DNA of 64,000 nucleotides. Origin: Acidimicrobiales bacterium (GTDB lineage Bacteria > Actinomycetota > Acidimicrobiia > Acidimicrobiales > Iamiaceae). The notes under the pieces were generated by a model that saw only the letters and a list, made by a program, of their open reading frames with translations, was not told the DNA's origin and made no database searches. The stretch is from NCBI GenBank assembly GCA_035547835.1, contig DASZTW010000017.1, forward strand, positions 248,001 to 312,000, in the 5' to 3' direction. Shown here piece by piece: positions 34,218 to 41,953 of this stretch (positions are counted from its first letter, which is position 1; each line of letters opens with the position of its first letter). Both the position numbers and the translations under genes were made by a program.

Positions 34218-35153
34218 TCACACGAAGAGGCGATCGAGCTCACCCGGCCACACCAACCTCACGCCGCTCTGCCTGCAGACCGACTCCCAACGTTCATCGG
34301 TCGGCTCGCGGCCGACCACGAGCGCCGGCGACGCGGGGAACCCAGCCCGAATGAGCGTGTCTTGGTGATCAAGCGCTTGGCCAAGGCCGAGGGCAAGCTC
34401 ATGGTCCTCATCGGCTTGCTCGAACGACTTGACCTCGGCAACGACCCACCCGTCGCCGCGCTGCCAAGCGAGGTCGAAGTCGGGGTCGCCTGGGCCGGAG
34501 GAGAGCGGACTCGAACCAGCAGCCCTCACGGCAGCCGCTACCTCGTCGCGGAACGACACGGTGTCGGCCAGAGCCCGGCCCGCACCGGACGGGCCGGCAT
34601 CGACGAGCGGGCTCGGCTCAAAGCGGTACGGAGTCACGAGGGTTGGCGAGCGCGGAGCAACCAACCGGCGAGGTCCCGCGCTCGAGCTCGGCTCGATGGC
34701 TCCCGTCGGCAGGAGCCGGAACACGATGACCTGTCGCTCGCTGCCCGTACCCGGGTCTGTCGCAGTGGCCTTGTACCAGGCGCTCCGATGGGGCATCTCG
34801 AACTCGCCGGCGTACTGCACCTCACCGCGAAGCCCCCAGAACAACCGCAGTGCGCGCCCGTCAGCCCGGTGATCTCGCACCGCCGCGTTGTGGCCGTACA
34901 TCTCCTGATTGCCGAGGTCGCCCAGCCCGGTGTAGTGAAACTCGAGACCGTGCCAGTGATCCGGACACCCGGCCGGGACGGCCTCAGGATCAGAGAACAG
35001 GAGGATGTTCGCGGTCTGACCCGACGGCGCGATGCGGCCGCCTGGCGCGCCGCCGTATCGGTCGTGCACCTTGCGGCGCGTAATCAGCTGCCCTGGCACC
35101 AATCGCCAGGGCACGACCTGCGCCGTCAAGCTCGCCCACCTTTGCGCCGCCAC
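34218..35153 (-). CDS. Modification-dependent restriction enzyme: ScoMcrA-like SRA domain plus PD-(D/E)xK-type nuclease
   Basis: A 311-residue protein from GTG 35151-35153 (a TTG just upstream and other starts are possible). Residues ~15-150 resemble the SRA-like domain of ScoMcrA-type enzymes: R-K-V-H-D-R-Y-G-G, G-R-I-A-P-S, N-I-L-L-F-S-D-P, F-H-Y-T-G-L-G-D-L-G-N-Q-E-M, N-A-A-V-R-D-H and G-R-A-L-R-L-F-W. The C-terminal part has D-P-D-F-D-L-A-W...W-V-V-A-E-V-K-S-F, the D...E-x-K core of a restriction-endonuclease fold instead of ScoMcrA's HNH. SRA domains flip and read modified bases, so type IV restriction of modified (phage) DNA is expected. This adds to McrBC and the EVE protein in the same island. 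Confidence 0.78.
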   Translation of the reverse strand: MAAQRWASLTAQVVPWRLVPGQLITRRKVHDRYGGAPGGRIAPSGQTANILLFSDPEAVPAGCPDHWHGLEFHYTGLGDLGNQEMYGHNAAVRDHRADGRALRLFWGLRGEVQYAGEFEMPHRSAWYKATATDPGTGSERQVIVFRLLPTGAIEPSSSAGPRRLVAPRSPTLVTPYRFEPSPLVDAGPSGAGRALADTVSFRDEVAAAVRAAGSSPLSSGPGDPDFDLAWQRGDGWVVAEVKSFEQADEDHELALGLGQALDHQDTLIRAGFPASPALVVGREPTDERWESVCRQSGVRLVWPGELDRLFV

Positions 35154-35492
35154 CAAGGTCGCACCGCTCCTTCACCATGTGCCATCCGCCTGACAGCCAC
35201 ACTCTTCGTGTCGCGCATCGGACAGTGGTGCAAGATCTTGAGACCGCGCGGCGGAGCAGGAGTCGTCCGGGGCTGACAGCAGCCCTCCCGAACCCCGAGG
35301 TGATCGCAAGCGCGTGAGTCTGACCCAGGTCAAGCAGGCCAGCTCAGCGGCGCGACCGCCGAGCGATGCGGCCGTATCGATCCGCCCCTATCGCTGCCCT
35401 TGGCACAGCTGCGAGGCGGTCGCGCTTGAATCGCAGCGGGTGGCCGAGCGTGGCGCGCAGTGTGTGCAGCGCCGGCAAGCACAGGCAAAGCT
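35154..35492. other. Gap between the SRA-nuclease gene and a frameshifted plus-strand gene
   Basis: About 340 bases; frames on both strands give only short, Arg/Ser/Pro-rich peptides. No tRNA, inverted repeat or clear promoter seen. It separates the defence island from the following mixed accessory region and should hold the promoter of the SRA-nuclease gene. Confidence 0.5.
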
Positions 35493-35851
35493 GTGAACGT
35501 GACCGAGAGCAGGGCGAACGACAGCACCGGAGGCATCCCTGTGCCGCCCGCTGGCACCCCGTGGCACGAGCTGACCCGCTTTGCGCTTTCATGGAATGCT
35601 TACGACCGCTACCGAAGCCCGGAACGTTGGGAGATGCGGCGAATGGTGCCGCGAAAGCCTGGCGCGAGACCGGTGCGCTTCCCGACGACCTGAGTCTGTT
35701 GCGATCATTCCTATTCTTCGAGCAGCGCCGCTACCGGCACTTCGATGGCGAGCCCAAGGGCAGGAGCCGCGCCTACATCGACGCCCTTCTCACCGCCATC
35801 GCTGAGCTCAGCGGCGGCACCGTGCCGGACCCGCCCGACCCGCTGCCCTGA
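35493..35851 (+). pseudogene. Frameshifted small protein gene (about 119 residues when repaired)
   Basis: From GTG 35493 the frame reads V-N-V-T-E-S, then P-W-H-E-L-T-R-F-A-L-S-W-N-A-Y-D-R-Y-R-S-P-E-R. A different frame then carries on as L-G-D-A-A-N-G-A-A-K-A-W-R-E-T-G-A-L-P-D-D-L, S-F-L-F-F-E-Q-R-R-Y-R-H-F and A-Y-I-D-A-L-L-T-A-I to a stop at 35851. The switch lies near 35630, where one base is missing (GAACGTTGGGAG). Both halves look coding and join into a continuous small protein of a type found as hypothetical proteins in related bacteria. Real decay and a sequence error are both possible. Confidence 0.7.
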
Positions 35852-35876
35852 CGGAACAACCGGCGAGCCAGTCGTA

Positions 35877-36344
35877 CTACGCCTCCGTCGCCCGCCACTG
35901 GCGGAGACGCTCGATCACGGCGGCCAGCGTGCCATCGGCCAGCGCATTGGCGATCGTCCCGTCACAGAAGCGCTCGCCGCGAACGAGCGTGGTCAGCGTG
36001 CGCGCCGCGTCAGCCACCGACCCGGGTGCCACGGCACCGGTGTCGCGGCGGCCGTGTCGATCCGCCCACGCCATCCAGTCGAACGGGTAGTCGCAGACCA
36101 GGTCGCCGAGGAGGCGGATCACCGCGTCGACGCGCGGGCTGTACGCCGGCCACGGAAACGAGAGCACCTGCGTCTCGTTCCCGTCCGCGTCCGCACGGTT
36201 CGACGGCCCGCCGCCTTCCCAAGCCACGTCCGGGTCGGCTGGCTCGAGCTCGTCGAATGCCGCGAACAACTCTTCCCACCACGTGGCGGGCCGCGCCGAG
36301 AGCGCAGCCTCGATCTCCCGGTCGGTCAGCTCGCTGTCAGCCAC
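35877..36344 (-). CDS. DUF6508 family protein
   Basis: A 155-residue protein starting at GTG 36344 with GAGGG at good spacing. The central F-P-W-P-A-Y-S-P-R-V-D-A-V, F-D-W-M-A-W and the late T-T-L-V-R-G-E-R-F-C-D-G-T-I-A are the conserved marks of the DUF6508 family. No catalytic role is known. No membrane segment. It is the last gene of a possible three-gene minus-strand unit with a 39-residue ORF and a lipoprotein. Confidence 0.75.
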   Translation of the reverse strand: MADSELTDREIEAALSARPATWWEELFAAFDELEPADPDVAWEGGGPSNRADADGNETQVLSFPWPAYSPRVDAVIRLLGDLVCDYPFDWMAWADRHGRRDTGAVAPGSVADAARTLTTLVRGERFCDGTIANALADGTLAAVIERLRQWRATEA

Positions 36345-36353
36345 GACGTGCCC

Positions 36354-36473
36354 TCATCTCTCCTCGACCAACGGCCTGCCCACCGCCTCACGCACGTCCT
36401 CGGCTCGGCAAGCCTCGACGCACGTCAACGCATCGACGGCCGCTTCGAGCTGGTCGCGGAATGGCGCCGGCAC
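36354..36473 (-). CDS. Possible 39-residue coupled small protein
   Basis: GTG 36471-36473 shares a base with the lipoprotein stop (TAGTG), and its stop lies 9 bases before the DUF6508 start, so it fits exactly between two coupled genes. The peptide is acidic and helical (FRDQLEAAVDALTCVEACRA, then E-D-V-R-E-A-V-G). No homologue comes to mind. The tight spacing supports translation; the short length is the main doubt. Confidence 0.35.
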   Translation of the reverse strand: MPAPFRDQLEAAVDALTCVEACRAEDVREAVGRPLVEER

Positions 36474-37099
36474 TAGCCAGCCATGCGTTGCGCTGCCTTG
36501 GTGGCGAAGTCCTGAGCCTGGTCGGCATCGGGCGTGTAGTCCACGCTGAACACCGTGGCCGTGAGCCCGTCTCGCTGCGTAACCACGACGTAGCCGCCGG
36601 CGGTGAGCTGTTCTCCATCCTGCTCGATGTCGATGGTCGCGGAGAAGGCCGCGGACTCGTCGCCGATGGTGGGAAACGATGCCGGCTTGATCGTCCACTT
36701 GGCCGAGGCGCCATCGGCCTTCGTCGTGAATGACGTGCACTTGGCCATGAGGGCCTTGATGTCGGCCATGGCTCCCGAGGGATTGGTGTAACGAGAGACA
36801 TCCTCGCTCATCGTCGGGAAACCGCTGGGGTCACCGAACGATACGTATGCCTTGGCTTCGCGCCCCGCGATGCCCTTCAGCCCATCGTTCACACAGGAGC
36901 TCGCTGTCGGGGCGGTGTCCTCCACCCAGCCGGTCGGCATGTCGCTGAGGCGAAGAAGGCGATCGGAGAGGCTCGAGCCCGAGCTATCGCTCGAGGCCGC
37001 CGTGCTCGAAGACGCCGTCGTGTTTCCGGCCTTGCCGCCACTCGAACTGCATCCGGCCACAGCCACCGCAAGACAGAGGATCACGAGTGCCCGCTTCAT
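36473..37099 (-). CDS. Putative lipoprotein, function unknown
   Basis: A 208-residue protein from ATG 37097-37099: M-K-R-A-L-V-I-L-C-L-A-V-A-V-A-G-C gives a type II signal peptide with lipobox V-A-G-C. A Ser/Thr/Gly-rich linker follows, then one extracellular domain of about 150 residues (LLRLSDMPTGWVEDT, W-T-I-K-P-A-S-F-P-T-I-G-D-E-S, V-V-V-T-Q-R-D-G-L). The pattern is that of actinobacterial PknH-sensor-like or LpqN-like outer domains, though I cannot name the family. The frame is open for 79 more codons upstream (to 37336); that part would put the signal peptide in the middle and was excluded. Confidence 0.75.
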   Translation of the reverse strand: MKRALVILCLAVAVAGCSSSGGKAGNTTASSSTAASSDSSGSSLSDRLLRLSDMPTGWVEDTAPTASSCVNDGLKGIAGREAKAYVSFGDPSGFPTMSEDVSRYTNPSGAMADIKALMAKCTSFTTKADGASAKWTIKPASFPTIGDESAAFSATIDIEQDGEQLTAGGYVVVTQRDGLTATVFSVDYTPDADQAQDFATKAAQRMAG

Positions 37100-37520
37100 C
37101 GCCGTGGAACCTACCGCGGGCACCACGGCGCGGCCCCTGAGGTGATCCACCACTTCAGCGGGTGGGATCTGCCGAACAACCTCAGCCGCCTTGTCGCCGT
37201 CTGACCAGTCGCTGGTGGCGTCGGCGTCGCCGAGCAGCGCCTGGATCCGTCGCTTCAGCGCAAACGCCCCACTCAACCGCTTCCCGGCGTTCCACTTCAC
37301 GAACCCCGCTCCACGAAACGACCGTCCTGCCATCACCCACCTCCGTCACGTCTCCCGGGAGAAGTACGCGTCGGCCGTGACCACGACGGTCACATCCAGC
37401 CGACGCAGCTCGTACGTCTGCGCGTAAGTTCCCGGCATGGACGGCACGGAGGCAACCTCGCCGGCGTCGCGGCTGCCAGCGACACCAACGACAGCCCACC
37501 AAGGCCGGCGAGCGAGTCGG

Positions 37521-38003
37521 ATGACCACAGCGCTGGTCACGGTCGCGGTCGCGGGAACGCTCGTCGCTGCCTGCAGCTCATCGGGCTCAACGGCCGCGTC
37601 GTCGCCCGATCCGGCGTTCGCCCAGAAGGGCAACGCCATCTGCAGCCGCTACAACGACACGCTCGGCCCCCTCGGTGCGAAGGCAGCACTGTCGTTCCAA
37701 AGCGGCGACACCGCCGCCGCAATCAGCGCTGTCGACCAAGAAGCCGAGCTCCTCGGGCGTGAAGTCGACGAGCTCGACGCACTGCACGGCACCGACTCGC
37801 AAGAGACGAACTTGGGCAAGGCGCTCGATCTGACGCGGCACCAGGTCGAGCTCGCGAAACAGATCGCCGACGCGCTCCGCAAGAACGACCTCGACGCGGC
37901 CGGCAAGGCCGTCGATCAGTCAAACGGGCTCAACGCGCCGGCCGACGCGGCCTTCCGCGCCGCCGGCCTCGACGGCTGCACCCTCGAGTCGCACACCGGC
38001 TGA
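37521..38003 (+). CDS. Putative lipoprotein with helical extracellular domain
   Basis: A 160-residue protein from ATG 37521: M-T-T-A-L-V-T-V-A-V-A-G-T-L-V-A-A-C-S, lipobox V-A-A-C. A Ser-rich linker precedes a helical domain with two cysteines (A-I-C-S-R-Y-N-D near the start, D-G-C-T-L near the end), likely disulfide-bonded. This layout recurs in actinobacterial small lipoproteins of unknown role. Longer in-frame starts (37437) would bury the signal sequence. Confidence 0.72.
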   Translation: MTTALVTVAVAGTLVAACSSSGSTAASSPDPAFAQKGNAICSRYNDTLGPLGAKAALSFQSGDTAAAISAVDQEAELLGREVDELDALHGTDSQETNLGKALDLTRHQVELAKQIADALRKNDLDAAGKAVDQSNGLNAPADAAFRAAGLDGCTLESHTG

Positions 38004-38173
38004 CACACAACCGGCCCGGGCCGAACCGCCTCAGCTCTCGACCTGGTTCCCGTAGGGCCAGACCTGACCACCCGAACCGAATCGGCCCCAACGACGGTCA
38101 GCGCGGCTCGCTACCCTGGGATCGCTCGAAGGCCCGCGGCCGCCCTCTGGTACGAACCACGCAAGGAAGCCGC

Positions 38174-38578
38174 ATGACCGACGAACGTTCCCGTCACCAG
38201 CTGTACGTCACCTTGGAGGAACACCTCGGTGAACACCAAGCCGACACCCTGATGGAGCTCCTCCCACCCGTCGGCTGGGCCGACGTCGCCACCAAACACG
38301 ACCTCCACGCCCTCGAAGAACGCATCGACCACCGCTTCGACGCCGTCGACCACCGCTTCGACGCGATGGAGAAGCGCTTCGACCTCCGCTTCGCCGCGAT
38401 GGACGAACGATTCGACCTCCGCTTCGCCGCGATGGACGAACGATTCGACCTCCGCCTCGAAACTGTGGCCACCAAAGACGACCTGGCAGCACTGCAACGC
38501 TCGATGATCACCACGATGATCGCCCTGTTCGGCACGTTCGCGGCCGTCATCCTCACCGTCGTCACCCTGATCCACTGA
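38174..38578 (+). CDS. Coiled-coil protein with C-terminal membrane anchor (DUF1640-like), copy 1
   Basis: A 134-residue protein: a soluble helical head (residues 1-45), then repeated short units of the type R-F-D-A-M-E/R-F-D-L-R-F-A-A-M-D-E (residues 46-95), of which two 36-base units are identical. A T-K-D-D-L-A-A-L-Q segment and a C-terminal transmembrane helix (TMIALFGTFAAVILTVVTLI) follow. This resembles DUF1640-type tail-anchored coiled coils; function unknown. A paralogue at 43406-43714 is nearly identical over the first 50 residues and the immediate upstream DNA, but lacks the repeat units. AAGGAAG lies before the ATG. Confidence 0.78.
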   Translation: MTDERSRHQLYVTLEEHLGEHQADTLMELLPPVGWADVATKHDLHALEERIDHRFDAVDHRFDAMEKRFDLRFAAMDERFDLRFAAMDERFDLRLETVATKDDLAALQRSMITTMIALFGTFAAVILTVVTLIH

Positions 38579-38692
38579 CCGCCCAGCACCGGCGCCACCG
38601 CGGCGAGCTCGTGGGACGGATCGCCGGTGTAGCCGCCGAGGGGCAACGCGCCACCGAGGTCGGCGTCGGCGAAGAACATCACCTACTACTAT

Positions 38693-38944
38693 ATGAGCAT
38701 GCTCGATCGTCGACTCCAGGTCCTCGTCGACGACGACCGCTGGGCACGACTCGAACAAGAAGCAGCGCGGCGTGGCGTGGCCATCGCGGTGCTCGTCCGC
38801 GAAGCGATCGACGAGCGATTTCCGGGAAACGCCGACGAACGTCGAGCGGCCATCGACACGGTGCTCGACGCCGAGCCCATGGACGTCCCCGACCCGAGCG
38901 ATCTCCGCCGCGAACTAGACAGCATCCGCAGTCGCTCCGCGTGA
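38693..38944 (+). CDS. Ribbon-helix-helix type antitoxin of a VapBC-like pair
   Basis: An 83-residue protein: L-D-R-R-L-Q-V-L-V-D-D-D-R-W-A-R-L-E-Q-E-A-A-R-R-G is a typical ribbon-helix-helix start (strand then two helices), followed by an acidic tail likely to wrap the toxin. Its stop overlaps the toxin start (GTGA). No Shine-Dalgarno is evident, and a TACTACTAT element just before ATG 38693 suggests a leaderless transcript. The palindrome GAGCATGCTC (38695-38704) lies right over the start and could be part of the autoregulatory operator. ATG 38699 is an alternative start. Confidence 0.78.
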   Translation: MSMLDRRLQVLVDDDRWARLEQEAARRGVAIAVLVREAIDERFPGNADERRAAIDTVLDAEPMDVPDPSDLRRELDSIRSRSA

Positions 38945-39375
38945 TCCTCCTCGACACCACGATGTTGGTGTACGCGGTGGGTGTCGACCACCCGCTCCGT
39001 GATCCCGCACGCGCACTCTTTGCGCGGATCCGCGATGGCGACGTGCGCGCGACCACCACCCTCGAAGCCCTCCAGGAGTTCGCACACGTCCGGGCTCGCC
39101 GCCGCTCACGAAGCGACGCGGCCGCCCTCGCAAAGGCGTTCGGCGTCAGCCTGTCCCCACTCCTCCGTCTCGAGGAGGTCGACCTCCTCGAGGGTCTCGA
39201 GCTCTTCAGCTCGACGTCGGCGCTCGGCCCATTCGACGCGGTCCTGGCATCGGCCGCCCGCCGAAGAGACTGGGCCGTGGCGTCGGCCGACCGCGCGTTC
39301 GGCGACGTCGCCGGCCTGCGCGCGCTCGACCCGTCAGACCCATCGTTCATCGATCAGGTCCGCGCCACCCGATAG
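38941..39375 (+). CDS. VapC-like PIN-domain RNase toxin
   Basis: A 144-residue PIN protein starting at GTG 38941, which overlaps the antitoxin stop by four bases. The acidic residues are in place: L-L-D-T-T-M-L-V-Y-A, T-L-E-A-L-Q-E-F, F-D-A-V-L-A-S-A and A-S-A-D-R-A-F. These form the metal-dependent RNase site of VapC toxins, which usually cut tRNA or rRNA when the antitoxin is degraded. The module appears complete and probably active. Confidence 0.85.
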   Translation: MILLDTTMLVYAVGVDHPLRDPARALFARIRDGDVRATTTLEALQEFAHVRARRRSRSDAAALAKAFGVSLSPLLRLEEVDLLEGLELFSSTSALGPFDAVLASAARRRDWAVASADRAFGDVAGLRALDPSDPSFIDQVRATR

Positions 39376-39558
39376 CGCCGGGTCGTAATCCGGTTCGATC
39401 GTCCGCCGGTGTCGGCGCCGCGAGGCTCTTGTGGCGCAGGAGCTCGATGCGGGGATGGTCCCACGGGTCGCACGGCGGAGCTGCGCGGCCATCGAGGCGG
39501 CGGCCACCTCGGCGGGGCCTCGACGGCTCGCCGCGATCGGGCCGCCCGACGCAGCGGG

Positions 39559-40389
39559 TCAGCCCACCGGGACGATGGCCGTGAGCTTGGTCTTCGCGTC
39601 GCCGGCGTACGCGTGGAAGTGAAGCTTGCCGCCGAGATGGGCGTTCCGGAAGGTGATGGTCTGCGTGGCTGTGGCACCCGGCGCGATGTCGCCCGTGAAC
39701 GCGGTGTCGGGCACCGACAGGTCGAACAGGTGCCCATCGGCGCCGACGTACGTGGAGGCGAGCGTGCCGTTCCCCAACGCTTGTGAGCCATGGTTGGTCA
39801 CGTCGACCACGAGCACGAGCCCGCTGTGGGCCGACTGGTACGCGGCCTGCAAGGTGACCGTCATCGACCCGGTGGTCACGGGTTGGCCGGCGCCGCGGAT
39901 GCGCTGGTCGAGCGCCACGCCGGCCACGTCGAAGCCGGTCACCCGGTCGTGGTCGTCGACCTCGATGTGGTCGTAGTCGGTGCAGTCGCCCTTCGACGCG
40001 TGCGGGCAGAACCGAACGCGGTCGCCGTCATAGCTGACCGACCCGTCACCGGTGGCGGCGCTCGCCTCCAAATACTGCAGATAGAGCCGGGCCGGCGACC
40101 CGGGGGCTGCCGTCGCCTCCGACCGGTGCAACACAGCCGGCTTGCCGGCCGCCACGGCGTCGAAGTACGTCTTCCACGGCTTCGCCCCGGATCGGCCACC
40201 GCCGCCGCTCGAGCACCCCACCGCCAGCGCCGCGAGCACCGCCAGCACCGCGACCAGCACCAGCCCGGCCCTCGCCCCCGTCGCCCGCACGCGTCGGCGC
40301 GCGTGGGGGCCCGCCGGTGGGCCATCGAGGCGTGCGTGCAGGCCACGGCGCAGCAGCGAACGGTCTGGCCTAAAGCGGGGAGGGGTCAT
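39559..40389 (-). CDS. Putative lipoprotein with DUF4352-like beta domain
   Basis: A 276-residue protein from ATG 40387-40389, with CAGGGAAAG upstream. An unusually long basic N-terminal region (about 38 residues) precedes the hydrophobic stretch V-L-V-A-V-L-A-V-L-A-A-L-A-V-G-C, lipobox A-V-G-C. A Gly/Ser linker, a helical part and a C-terminal beta domain follow (TLQAAYQSAHSGLVLVVDV, L-F-D-L-S-V-P-D-T-A-F, G-A-T-A-T-Q-T-I-T-F). The last domain resembles DUF4352/Telomeric-repeat-factor-like extracellular folds. The frame is open a further 120 codons upstream but reads as low-complexity. Confidence 0.68.
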   Translation of the reverse strand: MTPPRFRPDRSLLRRGLHARLDGPPAGPHARRRVRATGARAGLVLVAVLAVLAALAVGCSSGGGGRSGAKPWKTYFDAVAAGKPAVLHRSEATAAPGSPARLYLQYLEASAATGDGSVSYDGDRVRFCPHASKGDCTDYDHIEVDDHDRVTGFDVAGVALDQRIRGAGQPVTTGSMTVTLQAAYQSAHSGLVLVVDVTNHGSQALGNGTLASTYVGADGHLFDLSVPDTAFTGDIAPGATATQTITFRNAHLGGKLHFHAYAGDAKTKLTAIVPVG

Positions 40390-40678
40390 CACCACGGTCT
40401 TTCCCTGTGGGGCATCGACTGGCCCCTTACCCACTCCCGCCCGACCTGAACGCCGGCGCCCGCTCACACTCGACCCGTCCGGCCCATCGTGCATCGACCG
40501 CGACACTGCAACGCGCTCGATGGGGCCGCAGGTCGGCGCAGGAGGAGCTGTTTTCCGGGAGCGCGCAGCGCGGACCGACCAAACCCGCGGTTGGCGGACC
40601 CGGCCGGTGCGTGCCCGGATCGGCGGCCCAGCGAGCTCGGACAGAGCACTGTCACAGGCCGTGCCTACGGTCGATGCC

Positions 40679-41059
40679 ATGACCAACACACCTGACAACT
40701 CATGGTTCGGCGGTTGGGAGTCCGCTCCGACGGTGGGGCCGATGTCGGTCAACGCTGACGGCGTCTTGACCGAGGTTCGATTGATCGGCGGCCAAGAGGT
40801 GATCGTCCACTACGACGATGTTGTGCCCGAGTCCGACTTCACCACCGTTGACGGCATCCCGGTCACGACCCCGGTGCGAACGCTGATCGACCTGGCCCCC
40901 GACGTCGACCAATCGCACCTCGACGCCATGGTCGACGACGTGCTTGCCCGTGGGCTGGCGACCGAAGCCGAGGCTCGTGCCCGCATCGCCCAGCCCGACA
41001 TACGCAACCGAGTCGGCGCCAAGCTGCTCCGCAGCGCACTCGACCGTCGCCACACCTGA
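40679..41059 (+). CDS. AbiEi-related antitoxin-like protein lacking an HTH
   Basis: A 126-residue protein. The core V-H-Y-D-D-V-V-P, then G-I-P-V-T-T-P-V-R-T-L-I-D-L-A-P, L-D-A-M-V-D-D-V-L-A-R-G-L and R-V-G-A-K-L-L-R-S matches the middle of type IV AbiEi-family antitoxins and DUF559-linked proteins. The usual N-terminal helix-turn-helix is missing, no AbiEii toxin is adjacent, and no endonuclease tail follows. It may be a shortened remnant or a solo regulator. Confidence 0.6.
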   Translation: MTNTPDNSWFGGWESAPTVGPMSVNADGVLTEVRLIGGQEVIVHYDDVVPESDFTTVDGIPVTTPVRTLIDLAPDVDQSHLDAMVDDVLARGLATEAEARARIAQPDIRNRVGAKLLRSALDRRHT

Positions 41060-41174
41060 GCCGTGTCCGGTGCCACGGGTCCGGTGTCTCGCGGCTACCG
41101 GACGCCGGACACACGTGGCAGCCGCCGACGCGGCGTGGCTGGGTACCGAGCTCGCCCGCTGACCTCGACCGTCC

Positions 41175-41219
41175 GATCCATCATGCTATCAGTCGTCTCG
41201 CCTGATAGCATGATGGATC
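41175..41219. promoter_or_regulatory. Perfect 18-bp inverted repeat directly before a VapBC pair
   Basis: GATCCATCATGCTATCAG (41175-41192) and its exact complement (41202-41219) flank nine bases, and the right arm ends at the base before ATG 41220. This is the expected place for a VapB/VapBC autorepressor operator. No Shine-Dalgarno is present, so the mRNA is probably leaderless, with the promoter inside the palindrome. Confidence 0.8.
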
Positions 41220-41516
41220 ATGAAGCAGTTGCTACTCCGAGTTCCTGAGGAACTTCACCAACGGCTCACCGAACGAGCTCGGCGCAGCGGCCGCAGCGTG
41301 AACGCCGTCGCGAACGAGATCCTCGACGCGGCTGCCGACGTCGACCAAGGCGGACGCCGCGAGCGTCTCCGTGCCCGCGCCACGGCCGTTGGCGTAGCCC
41401 GACCCGAACCCGGGCCGTCGGTGCGCACAGCCCGACGACGACGCGCCATCTCCTCGACACGCGGGATCGGACCGGTGGTCGACCGGCTCCTGGCCGAAGA
41501 CCGCGAGCGAGGGTGA
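41220..41516 (+). CDS. Arc/FitA-type antitoxin of a VapBC pair
   Basis: A 98-residue protein: M-K-Q-L-L-L-R-V-P-E-E-L-H-Q-R-L-T-E-R-A followed by S-V-N-A-V-A-N-E-I-L-D is an Arc/MetJ-like ribbon-helix-helix, as in FitA/VapB antitoxins. The C-terminal tail is Arg-rich. It overlaps the toxin gene by four bases (GTGA) and is preceded by a perfect 18-bp inverted repeat. Confidence 0.82.
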   Translation: MKQLLLRVPEELHQRLTERARRSGRSVNAVANEILDAAADVDQGGRRERLRARATAVGVARPEPGPSVRTARRRRAISSTRGIGPVVDRLLAEDRERG

Positions 41517-41953
41517 TCGCTTACGTCGACTCCTCGGTGCTCGCGCGCGCCTACTTCGCCGACGAAGCGGGACACGACGCAGCGAGCGCCCTCCTCGACG
41601 ACACGGAGGTCGCGCTCGTCACCGGCACGTGGAGCCGCATCGAGGTCTCCGGTGCCATCGTGCGCGCGTGCCGAACCGGCCGGGGCGACGCGGCCGCGCT
41701 GCTCGACCTGCTCGACGCCGACCTGTCAGTCGACGGCCCGGTCACCGTCGTCGCCGCCGACCAGCACGACATCGAGAGCCGGGCGCTCGACCTGGTGCGC
41801 AACCACGGCATCCGGGCGATGGATGCCTGGCACCTCGCCGTGGCCGCGATCACCCTGCCCACGCTCGCCGAGCCCGCCGAGCAACAGGCATTCGCCACCC
41901 GGGATCAAGCCCGGGGCGAGGTTGCCGCCACCTTGGGTCTCACCGTCATCTGA
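41513..41953 (+). CDS. VapC-like PIN-domain RNase toxin
   Basis: A 146-residue PIN protein from GTG 41513. Acidic site residues are visible: A-Y-V-D-S-S-V-L-A-R-A, S-R-I-E-V-S-G-A, A-M-D-A-W-H-L-A-V-A and A-T-R-D-Q-A. This is the subfamily with the M-D-x-x-H-L motif. Full length and apparently intact. Its 3' end overlaps by 8 bases the end of a truncated oxidoreductase gene on the other strand, so the module appears to have landed inside, or replaced the end of, that gene. Confidence 0.85.
   Translation: MIAYVDSSVLARAYFADEAGHDAASALLDDTEVALVTGTWSRIEVSGAIVRACRTGRGDAAALLDLLDADLSVDGPVTVVAADQHDIESRALDLVRNHGIRAMDAWHLAVAAITLPTLAEPAEQQAFATRDQARGEVAATLGLTVI

Noticed and set aside
3934-35153. A mobile element (prophage, ICE or transposon) carrying the defence island
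   Set aside because: No integrase, transposase, relaxase, phage structural gene, tRNA or convincing direct-repeat attachment sites were found; the 29-bp repeats do not flank the island.
36473-37336. Longer lipoprotein with 79 extra N-terminal residues
   Set aside because: It would place the lipobox signal peptide in the middle of the protein; ATG 37097-37099 gives a standard lipoprotein.
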